NCBI GenBank assembly: GCA_963835465.1
Contig: CAWIFR010000006.1
Location: forward strand, 186,001-250,000
Direction of reading: 5' to 3'
Source: Bog-756 sp963835465
Lineage (GTDB): Bacteria > Actinomycetota > Acidimicrobiia > Acidimicrobiales > RAAP-2
DNA: 64,000 nt
Notes under the pieces: generated by a model
The model's input: only the letters and a program-made list of their open reading frames with translations
Told to the model about the DNA's origin: nothing
Databases searched by the model: none
Made by a program: the position numbers and the translations under genes
Shown here: in pieces, positions 34,367-42,326 of the stretch
Position numbering within the stretch: position 1 is the first letter of the stretch
How the letters are laid out: the number at the start of each line of letters is the position of its first letter

Positions 34367-36497
34367 TGACCGTGAGCGACTGGTTCCCCGGGGTGACCGA
34401 GGTGATCACCGGTGTCGATGGAGTGGCGGTGGTGGTGAACGATGTGGTGGAAGCGGCACCGTAGCCACTGGTGTTGCCCGCCTCGATCTCGGCGCTGTAG
34501 GTCGTTCCCGGACTGAGACCGGTGACCGGAAGCGGGCTCGTGGTCGATGTGGTGGTCCAGGTGGTCCCGCCGTCAGTGCTGAAGCGGTAGCCGGTGATGG
34601 AGCTCCCTCCGGTGTTGCCCGGCGCCGCGTTTATCGATGCGGCGATCGAGCCGACCTGGTTCACACTGATGGTGGGGGCGCCGGGCACGGCCACCGGGGT
34701 GCCGCTCACCGAGTTGGATGCCGATCCGCTCTGTCCGCCGGCCACCGCCTCGATCTCGACCGAGTAGGTGGTCCCGTCGGTCAGGCCGGAGATGGTGAAC
34801 GGGCTGGAGGTCGTCGAGGCCGGGTACCACGATCCGGTCCCATTCAGCTGATACTGGTAGCCGGTGATCCCTCCGTTCGGGGACGGCGCGGTGAAATTGA
34901 CCTGAAGGGCCCCGTCCAGTGGGCTGATCGAGGTGATGATGGGGGCGCCAGGTGGGCCGGACGGTGTCAGTGTCCCCGAAGGCGGAGTGAACGGCCCGTT
35001 GCCGATCGAGTTCACCGCCTGCACCTCGAATATGTAGCCCGTCCCGTTGGTCAGCCCAGACACGATGGCCGATGTGGATATCGACGAGGTGTCGTCGGTG
35101 GTCCAAGTCGATCCACCGTCGCTCGAATACTGGATGACGTAGTCGGCGATGGGCTGGGCGCCAGGGTTGGGCGCCGTCCACTGCAGTGCGACGCTGGAGT
35201 CCCCGGCGGTCCCCGATATCCCGCTCGGGATGCCGGGGACGCCAGTGGAGTAGGTAATGATCACCCTGCCGTCATAGGTGGCGCCTGGATCGCGGAAGGT
35301 GTTGCCACTCCCGGCAGCACCGGCGTTGGCATCGGTGTAGTAGATGGTGCTTCCGGCGAGGCCGGTGATTCCTCCGGTGGAGTTCTGACCGGGACTACCC
35401 CCCTGCCCGTACCACTCGTCCGAACTGCCCGACCCGAACTGGTCGTTGCCCGCCGCTCCTCCAGCGGCCCCACCACCACCACCGGCGCCGCCGCCGCCGT
35501 CGCACCCTGCCTCGCCGCTCGGCGCGCTGGCGTTGAAGTACTGGTTGGAGTTGTTGCCGTTGGTCGAACCGCCGCACTGGGTGAACACGGCGATCCCCTG
35601 CTGGCCCTGGGTGGTCTGGCTCGGGAGTGGGGACGGGCTGTAGATGGTGTGCGCGGTACAGCCACCACCCGAGCACCCAATGGGGGTGTTGTAGGTGATC
35701 GTCGAGGGTGTGGACTGGGGGATGTAGTTGGCCAGGCTGATCTGGCCCTTCACCAACGCATACTGACCGGAGCCGCCGCTCCCTCCGCCGCCGCCGGCCA
35801 CGATGGTGCCCACGCTGGTGGGGGCACTCGGGGAGCTGCCCACCTCCACGGCGGTAGCCGCGCCACCCGAGCCGCCGTAACCGGAGCAACCGTTGGGCCC
35901 AGGGGCACCACCCATTCCGCCGTTGTACTGAGTGAGGGGACTGATACCGGCCACGGCGTCATTGGTGTCGGTGGGCGACGAGGAGTCCTGGCCGGCGGTG
36001 CAGTTGGGGGCGTTGGGTGACTGGTCACCGCCGGACCCCACGGCGATGGTCAGGTACTGGCCGGGAGTGACCGACATGGTGCCGGTGACCTCGCCCTGGT
36101 ATCCGCCGGCCGGCGGGCGCCCCGAGGAGTCGTTGCCACCCCAGCTGCCCTGGCCGCCGACGGCGGTGATGGTCAGCGAGGTGACGTCGGCGGGGACGGT
36201 GAAGTTCTGCAGGGTGTCGTTGTCGAAGCCGAAGGTCTGGGTGACCGTGGGCGTGGTGGCGCCGGCCGTGGGCATCAGGCCTGAGAGCACAGGGGCCACG
36301 AGGCTGCCGATGAACACGAAGAGGCTGGCGGCCAGCACGGCCAGGGGCCTGCCCACCCTTGCCCTGCCTCCTCGACACGGGGGCAGGTGGGTGGACGCCA
36401 CCGATTCCGTAGTCAAAGCACCATGAGGCTGAGGCCGAGGACGGGTTACCGAGGGGTCGTCACCGGCCGCGTATCCCCAGAATCCAAACGATGACAT
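34367..36497 (-). CDS. Giant secreted repeat protein, N-terminal part (glycine-rich head and Fn3)
   Basis: About 710 residues. A long charged leader precedes a hydrophobic export segment (PLAVLAASLFVFIGSLVAPV, cleavage near TAGA). Next comes a glycine-rich domain opening TFGFDNDTLQNFTVPADVTS with GG/GGGG clusters, then three and a half Fn3 domains. The reading frame then breaks at 34367 (extra T on the plus strand, inside an Fn3 strand LTV-SLTAPSSGG), and the family continues in the frame of the entry at 29717. A start nearer the export signal is possible because no ribosome site is seen at 36497. The whole protein would be about 2,260 residues. Confidence 0.7.
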
Positions 36498-37036
36498 GAG
36501 GGTCTGCTCGTCCGATCCGCGACCACCCTTTAGCCCTTCTGTCCTGGTCGCGGGCTTGTTCGTGCTGCCACAGGAAGGCCGGAGGGTCCGATACTTGCAG
36601 GTGAGAGCAACTATTCATCCCGCTGTGGCCCCCCGATAAAGTTTTCCGGGCACGTCGCCCTGCCGCCACCCCAACCGATGCACCCACGCCAAGAGCGGCA
36701 CGCTTGTTCCCCAGTTCGTCGATGCCTGGATCACGTGGACGGCCGAGCACCTGCAGGGCGCGATCACTGAGGCCGCAAACAGAGTCGGTGATTCCAACCG
36801 GAAATGAGGCGGACTCGCGGCGCCGTGAGGTGACCCGGCGGGTCGGGCCTCACCCGCAGCGAGCCATCCCGGCGCGGGCCGCGTAGGCAAGCGCTGCACC
36901 GTGGAGGTCCAGAGCCGTAGCCAGCGAACCCCTGGCCATTGGTCGGCCGCCGACCATCCCACTGCTGTCCCTCAATACCGTCCTCTGGGGGATGGCACCA
37001 GTGCCCAGGCGCTTGGTGTTCGCGTACAGTGGCGAA
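36498..37036. other. Intergenic region with orphan ORF tail, hairpin and SDR promoter
   Basis: 539 bases. On the plus strand an open stretch without any start codon ends at TGA 36805 and reads AKSGTLVPQFVDAWITWTAE and HLQGAITEAANRVGDSNRK; it could be the end of a lost gene. Eighteen bases later a nested hairpin (GTGAGG 36825-36830 with CCTCAC 36848-36853; inner GACCC/GGGTC) could be its old terminator. GGCAC-CA-GTGCC at 36994-37005 is an inverted repeat in the -35 area of the SDR at 37037. Confidence 0.35.
37025..37030 (+). promoter_or_regulatory. -10 box for leaderless transcription of the SDR-ligase operon
   Basis: TACAGT is followed by six bases (GGCGAA) and ATG 37037. The inverted repeat GGCAC-CA-GTGCC at 36994-37005 lies about 20 bases upstream and could be an operator. 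Confidence 0.5.
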
Positions 37037-37924
37037 ATGAGCTTGCTAGACGGAAGAGTCGCAGTCGTCACCGGGGCCGGTCGAGGCATCGGTCGGGCCA
37101 TCGCCCTGTGCCTGGCCGACGAGGGCGCCAGCGTCGTGGTCAATGACATCGGGGTGTCCCTCGGTGGCGAGGGGACCGAGGAGGACCCGGCCGAGCAGGT
37201 GGTCAAGGAGATCGAGGCCCGGGGTGGGGCCGCGGTGGCCAATCGTGACCCGGTCGATGACTTCGAGGCCGCCGGCCGACTCATCGGCACCGCGGTCGAC
37301 CGCTTCGGCAAGATCGACATCCTGGTCAACAACGCCGGCATCGTCAGGGACCGCACACTGGTGAAGATGGACGAGGCCGACTACGACGCCGTGGTCGCCG
37401 TCCACCAGAAGGGAACCTTCAACACCGGCCGGCACGCCGCCCCGTTGATGAAGGAGGCTGGCTACGGCCGCATCGTGAACATGACCTCGTCCGCCGGTCT
37501 CCGGGGCAACTTCGGACAGACCAACTACGGCGCGGCCAAGGCGGCCATCATGGGAATGACCTTCGTCTGGGCGGTCGAACTGGGTAAGTACGGCATCACC
37601 GTGAATGCCATGGCGCCGGCCGGTGCCACCCGCATGACCCAGGGCCTCGCCGACGGTGAGCCCCCGGCCGACCAGGATCCGGCCCTCAATGCATCGTTGG
37701 TGGCCTACCTCGCCTCCGAGGCTGCGGCCGATGTGAACGGTCAGGTCTTCGGCCGCACCGGGTTCGGCTACACCGTGTTCCAGACGCCCCGGCAGGTGGC
37801 CACCATGTGGAAGGAGGGCGGTTGGACGCCCGGCGAGGTCGCCGAGCACTTCCATGAAGTGCTGGGACAGCACCTCCAGCCGGTCGGAATGCCGGCGCAC
37901 GCTCTGCTCGGGAACAAGAAGTAG
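37037..37924 (+). CDS. SDR family oxidoreductase (3-hydroxyacyl-CoA dehydrogenase-like)
   Basis: 295-residue SDR resembling the (3R)-hydroxyacyl-CoA dehydrogenase domain of multifunctional enzyme type 2. TGAGRGIG is at 12-19, the long loop VVNDIGVSLGGEGTEEDPAE after strand 2 is typical of that subgroup, NNAG follows, and the active site is NYGAAK. The C-terminal extension after residue 240 is also a mark of the group. It is the first gene of a run with an acyl-CoA ligase seven bases downstream, and probably works in beta-oxidation of a non-standard acyl-CoA. Confidence 0.87.
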   Translation: MSLLDGRVAVVTGAGRGIGRAIALCLADEGASVVVNDIGVSLGGEGTEEDPAEQVVKEIEARGGAAVANRDPVDDFEAAGRLIGTAVDRFGKIDILVNNAGIVRDRTLVKMDEADYDAVVAVHQKGTFNTGRHAAPLMKEAGYGRIVNMTSSAGLRGNFGQTNYGAAKAAIMGMTFVWAVELGKYGITVNAMAPAGATRMTQGLADGEPPADQDPALNASLVAYLASEAAADVNGQVFGRTGFGYTVFQTPRQVATMWKEGGWTPGEVAEHFHEVLGQHLQPVGMPAHALLGNKK

Positions 37925-37930
37925 GTCGAC

Positions 37931-39508
37931 GTGAGCACCTCACTCCAGCTGCCCCCTGAACAGCTCCATTCGACGGCCGTGGCCTTCGGGAAGGAGACCG
38001 CCTACACCGTGGTCGGCGGTTCGTCGATGACCTTCGACCAGTGGGATACCGACGCCACCCGCCTGGCGCGGGGCTTGATCGACGCCGGGATCGTGCCGGG
38101 TGACCGCGTGGCCATCCACCTCGAGCCGGCCCACGCCCTGCAGTGGGTGACCAGCTACAGCGCCATCCACCGGGCCGGTGCGGTGGCGGTGCCGTTCAAT
38201 CCCCAGCTCACCCGACCCGAGATCGAGCGGATGCTGACGCACTCCGGGGCGGCCGGGGTGATTGCCGAGGCGTCCCTGCTCCCCCGCTACGAAGGCCAGC
38301 GGCTGACCGTGCTGGTGGGGCTGCCCGAGGACATCGACGGCCCGCTGCCCACCGAGGCGTCGGCCAGCGGTGCGGTGGCCTGGTCGGACATCCTGAGTGA
38401 TGACACCGAGTACCTGCAGGTGCCCCGCGCCCCCGACGACCTGGCGGACATCCTCTACACGTCGGGCACCACCGGCCACCCCAAGGCCGTTGCCGTCCGG
38501 CACGAGAACTACTCGCTCATGCCGTTCAGTCAGCCCAACTGGAACGGCGGCGGCTGGATGCACGCCAGTCCGCCCTACACCTTCGCGGGGATCGCCTTCG
38601 TCTACACGCCGATGAAGCTGGGCCTGCGCGCCCTCTACATGCCTCGCTTCGATGCCCAGACCTGGCTGGACACCGTGGAGGCCGAGCGGCCCGGATCCGT
38701 GTTCCTGGTGCCGGCCATGGCCAACCTCCTCCTCGAACATCCTCGGTTCGAGACCGCCGATCTGACCTCGGTCCAGCTGTGCAGCGTGGGCAGTGCGCCC
38801 CTCGCCCCCTACGTGCTGGAACGACTGCAGGAGCGGATGCCCACCGCCCTGGTGTCGAACAACTACGGCATGACCGAGGCGGGGTCGGTCTACTGCCTCA
38901 TGCCGCCGGGTGAAGCCGTCAAGCGGCCCGGGTCGGTGGGTAAGCCGGTCCCCCCCGCCGAGATCCTGTGTGCCGACGATGCTGGGGTGCAGGTCCCGGC
39001 CGGCGAGGTCGGCAACGTGCGCATGCGGATCCCGGGTCGACCCCGTGAGTACTACGGCGACCCCGAGGCCAGCGCCCGGACCTGGGTGGACGGGTGGCTG
39101 GTCACCGGCGACCTAGGCAAGATCGACGCCGACGGCTACCTGTACATCGTGGGGCGGAGCAAGGACGTCATCATCCGGGGCGGCAACAACATCCACCCCA
39201 CCGACGTGGAACACGCCATCGCCCTCCACCCGAGCGTGCGCGAGGTGGCAGTGGTGGGCATCCCCCACCCGGTGCTGGGCGAGGACCTGTTGGCCGTGGT
39301 GGCCTTCCGCCCCGACCACCAGGCCACTGCCGACGAGCTGCGTGAGCACACCCTCGCGCACCTGGCCAAGTACAAGGTCCCCCGTCAGTGGGAGTTCGTG
39401 GACGCCCTACCGCGGAACGCCACCGGGAAGGTGCTCAAACCGAAGCTGCAGGAGCAGTTCGCGGATCGAGCCACCGAGGACACCGACGTTTCGTCGGTGC
39501 CGGGCTGA
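37931..39508 (+). CDS. AMP-dependent acyl-CoA synthetase
   Basis: Adenylate-forming acid-CoA ligase of 525 residues. The phosphate loop is LYTSGTTGHPKAVAVRH, the adenine motif NNYGMTEAGSVY, the hinge region WLVTGDLGKIDADGYLYIVG, then RSKDVIIRGGNNIHP, and the C-terminal catalytic lysine in LPRNATGKVLKPKLQ. It activates a carboxylic acid by way of an acyl-AMP. GTG 37931 follows the SDR stop by six bases. It feeds the acyl-CoA dehydrogenase, crotonase and CoA-transferase genes that follow. Confidence 0.9.
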   Translation: MSTSLQLPPEQLHSTAVAFGKETAYTVVGGSSMTFDQWDTDATRLARGLIDAGIVPGDRVAIHLEPAHALQWVTSYSAIHRAGAVAVPFNPQLTRPEIERMLTHSGAAGVIAEASLLPRYEGQRLTVLVGLPEDIDGPLPTEASASGAVAWSDILSDDTEYLQVPRAPDDLADILYTSGTTGHPKAVAVRHENYSLMPFSQPNWNGGGWMHASPPYTFAGIAFVYTPMKLGLRALYMPRFDAQTWLDTVEAERPGSVFLVPAMANLLLEHPRFETADLTSVQLCSVGSAPLAPYVLERLQERMPTALVSNNYGMTEAGSVYCLMPPGEAVKRPGSVGKPVPPAEILCADDAGVQVPAGEVGNVRMRIPGRPREYYGDPEASARTWVDGWLVTGDLGKIDADGYLYIVGRSKDVIIRGGNNIHPTDVEHAIALHPSVREVAVVGIPHPVLGEDLLAVVAFRPDHQATADELREHTLAHLAKYKVPRQWEFVDALPRNATGKVLKPKLQEQFADRATEDTDVSSVPG

Positions 39509-39512
39509 TCGC

Positions 39513-39884
39513 GTGAAGGTCACACGCACGCTGCACCACAGCATCAACGTCGAGGGCCACCTGGACGCTTCGGTGGCGTTCTACCGCCAACTCCTGGAGC
39601 TTGACAGCGAGGCCCGACCGGAGATCCCCGGTATCGGCGGCCACTGGTTCGCCGCCGGTCACGCCCAGTTGCACCTGGTCGACGCCGATCCCGGGCAACA
39701 GGCCATCCGGCCGGCCGGACCCCATGTCTGCTTCGCCGTCGAGGATCTTCCCGCCGCCATCGCCGAGTTGCAGGAGGCGGGCATCCCCTATGCCGAGGGT
39801 GCCCAGGGGCCCGTCGTCCAGATCTGGTTCGTGGACCCGGCCGGCAACACCATCGAGATCCAACAGGACCCCGAGCGAGGCTGA
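39513..39884 (+). CDS. VOC-family (glyoxalase/dioxygenase-fold) protein
   Basis: 123-residue single-module VOC protein. It begins TRTLHHSINVEGHLDASVAF with a metal-site histidine, has GPHVCFAVEDLPAAIAELQE in the middle, and ends WFVDPAGNTIEIQQDP with the glutamate ligand. GTG 39513 lies four bases after the ligase stop. Family members are methylmalonyl-CoA epimerases, glyoxalases, dioxygenases or binding proteins; the position in an acyl-CoA operon makes an epimerase- or lyase-like role possible but not shown. Confidence 0.8.
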   Translation: MKVTRTLHHSINVEGHLDASVAFYRQLLELDSEARPEIPGIGGHWFAAGHAQLHLVDADPGQQAIRPAGPHVCFAVEDLPAAIAELQEAGIPYAEGAQGPVVQIWFVDPAGNTIEIQQDPERG

Positions 39885-40150
39885 GGCTGCCGAGCGAGGG
39901 ACGCGCCGGCACCTGGCCCAAGCGCCTCGCCCGGCCGGGTGGCGGTAGAACCGCGTGCGGGAAGCGTCACCTGGAGCCGAGAGTCCACGGGAACGACAGG
40001 GCGAGGTGGTCCGGGCCCTAGTATCAGGCGTCGTCGATGTTCGCCGCGCCGGTGGTGGTCTGGCCGCACCGGACCGACGGCAGGCCGTGGAACTCGGTCG
40101 AACCGACCGGTGCAGGCCGCACGGGTCGGGCAATGGGGAAGGAAGAGCTC

Positions 40151-40993
40151 ATGGAGTACGAATCGATCCTCTACGAGGTGGACGGCCCGGTGGCCACCAT
40201 CACCATGAACCGCCCCGACATGGCCAACGCCCAGGACACCCGGCTGATCGACGAGATGGACGACGCCTTCGACCAGGCCGACGCCGATGAGGCCGTCCGC
40301 GTGGTGATCCTGGCCGGCAACGGCAAGCACTTCTCCTCGGGGCACGACCTGAAGTCCCTCATCGGTGACGCCGAGCCCGACAAGTGGCGCGAGATGCGGG
40401 AGACGCCCGAGGGGAAGATGTACCACGAGAAGGTCATGTACTACGACCGGTGCAAGCGCATCCATGATTTCCGGAAGCCCACCATCGCCGCCGTCCAGGG
40501 CAGCTGCGTGGCGGCAGGCCTCATGCTGGCCTGCATGTGCGACCTGATCGTGGCCGCCGACGACGCCTCCTTTTCCAATCCGGTCCTCCGGATGACCGGG
40601 GCCGGGGTGGAACTGCTGGTCGAGCCGTGGGAACTCGGCATCCGGAAGGCCAAGGAGTTCCTCCTCACCGGCGACACCATCGACGCCCAGGAGGCGTGGC
40701 GCCTCGGCCTGGTCAATCGCGTGGTGCCCCGGGACCAGCTGACGGCCGAGACCCGGGCCCTGGCCGAGCGGATCTCCCTGGTGCCACCGGCCACGGCCCA
40801 GGTGGTGAAGGACACCCTCAACCACACCGGCGAGCTCATGGGCAAGTCGGACTCGTGGAAATACCACTTCATGGCCCACCACTGGATGCACAACACCGCG
40901 ACGGCGGCTCAGGCCCTCGAGACCCGCAAGGCCAAAGGGTCGATGAAAGAGGTGTTCGCCGCCCGCGACCAGGGTGATCGGCCGGACGCTTGA
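40151..40993 (+). CDS. Crotonase-fold protein lacking the hydratase glutamates
   Basis: 280 residues with the crotonase fold: TITMNRPDMANAQDTRLID, oxyanion segment FSSGHDLKSL, and CVAAGLMLACMCDLIVAADD. Where hydratases have two catalytic glutamates it has Met (GLMLACMCD) and Val (SNPVLRM), so simple hydration is unlikely. ATG 40151 follows GGGGAAGGAAGAG, which favours it over ATG 40133 or 40037. TAGTAT at 40019-40024 is a candidate -10. Its stop overlaps the TTG start of the CaiB/BaiF transferase (TTGA), so the two probably act together. Confidence 0.83.
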   Translation: MEYESILYEVDGPVATITMNRPDMANAQDTRLIDEMDDAFDQADADEAVRVVILAGNGKHFSSGHDLKSLIGDAEPDKWREMRETPEGKMYHEKVMYYDRCKRIHDFRKPTIAAVQGSCVAAGLMLACMCDLIVAADDASFSNPVLRMTGAGVELLVEPWELGIRKAKEFLLTGDTIDAQEAWRLGLVNRVVPRDQLTAETRALAERISLVPPATAQVVKDTLNHTGELMGKSDSWKYHFMAHHWMHNTATAAQALETRKAKGSMKEVFAARDQGDRPDA

Positions 40994-42255
40994 CCCCCGC
41001 AGACAGCGGGCGGGCCGACCCGGCGCCCGAGGAGGCGCCATCGGCCGGACCCCTGGCCGGCCTTCGCGTCCTCGATGTGGGGACCCGCATCTCGGCGCCG
41101 TTCTGTGCCGGACTGCTGGGCGAGCTCGGGGCCGAGGTCATCAAAGTCGAGCTCCCCGGCAGCGGGGACTTCATGCGCACCATCGGCCCGTTCGTGGACA
41201 CCGACCATGATGCCGCCTACTCACTGTTCTGGTCGGTCGAGGGACGGGGCCGCCAGGGTGCGACCTGCGATCTGCGTACCCCCGAAGGTCAGGCCCTGTT
41301 CCGGAGGCTGGCGGCCCGGGCCGACGTGGTCTGCGAGAACTTCCGACCCGGCACCATGGAAAAGTGGCACCTCGGCCCCGATGACCTCGATCCGCGCCTG
41401 GTCTATGTGCGCATCAGTGTCTTCGGTCAAGACGGTCCGTACTCGCCGCGGCCCGGCCTCGATCGCCTGGGCATCGCCTACGGCGGCCTGCTCCACCTCA
41501 CCGGAGAGCCCGACCGTCCTCCGGTGCGTCCGGGGGTCACCATCTCGGACTACCTGACCGGTGTGTTCGCGGCCATGGCCGCGGTGGCCGGGCTCTACCG
41601 TCGCGACCTGCACACCCCCGACCAGGGTGGCGGCCGGGGAGCGGTCATCGACGCGCCGCTCTACGGCTCGATCCTGCGGATCCTGGAGTGGACGCTCGCC
41701 GGCTACGACCAGTTGGGCACGGTCCGGAGCCGACAGGGCAACCGGCTCCGGAACTCCGCTCCTCTGGACAACTACCCCACGGTCGAGGGTGCCTACATCT
41801 GCATCGTGGGCGGCTCCGATGCCAACTTCGGACGACTGTGCCGGGCCATGGGGAGGGACGACCTGCGCACCGACCCTCGCTACGCCACCCTGGCCCGGCG
41901 GGCCGAGCACGCCGACGAGATCAACGGCATCGTGGCCGCGTGGACCTCGACACGGGGCGCGGCGGAGATCGAGGCGGCGTGCATCGAGCACGACGTCCCG
42001 GTGGGCACGGCGTACAGCGCCGCCGACATCTTCAACGACCCGCACATGGCCGCCCGGGGCGACCTGGTCACCGTTGAGGACCCCGTGGTGGGTCCGATCC
42101 GCCAGCAGGCCCCCTTCCCCCGGTTCGTAGGCCAGCCCACCCCGGTGCCGGCGGGCGCCCCCCGCCTCGGCGCCGACAATCGCGCCGTCTGGTGCGACCT
42201 CGTCGGGCTGTCGGACGACGAGTACGAGTCGGCCCTGCGGGCCGGCACCATCTGA
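40990..42255 (+). CDS. CaiB/BaiF-family (class III) CoA-transferase
   Basis: 421-residue class-III CoA-transferase, which moves CoA between acids by way of a glutamyl/aspartyl-anhydride. The N-terminus GLRVLDVGTRISAPFCAGLL and LGAEVIKVELPGSGD are family signatures. The aspartate in RPGVTISDYLTGVFA is the candidate catalytic residue, and RPGLDRLGIAYGGL precedes it. The start codon is a rare TTG, overlapping the crotonase stop by four bases. Members include racemases such as AMACR, so it could also epimerise a 2-methylacyl-CoA; the sequence does not decide this. Confidence 0.86.
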   Translation: MTPADSGRADPAPEEAPSAGPLAGLRVLDVGTRISAPFCAGLLGELGAEVIKVELPGSGDFMRTIGPFVDTDHDAAYSLFWSVEGRGRQGATCDLRTPEGQALFRRLAARADVVCENFRPGTMEKWHLGPDDLDPRLVYVRISVFGQDGPYSPRPGLDRLGIAYGGLLHLTGEPDRPPVRPGVTISDYLTGVFAAMAAVAGLYRRDLHTPDQGGGRGAVIDAPLYGSILRILEWTLAGYDQLGTVRSRQGNRLRNSAPLDNYPTVEGAYICIVGGSDANFGRLCRAMGRDDLRTDPRYATLARRAEHADEINGIVAAWTSTRGAAEIEAACIEHDVPVGTAYSAADIFNDPHMAARGDLVTVEDPVVGPIRQQAPFPRFVGQPTPVPAGAPRLGADNRAVWCDLVGLSDDEYESALRAGTI

Positions 42256-42326
42256 CCGCCCGCATCGCCGCCTTCGTTCGCCCTACGGCCGAAACACCGA
42301 GGGGCAGGCCGCCTCGGCGGTCACAC

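Noticed and set aside
36590..36640. CTCCGGCC stretch upstream of the giant protein considered as a cyclic-di-GMP riboswitch
   Set aside because: The conserved GGGACGCAAAGC element and the second helix are missing.
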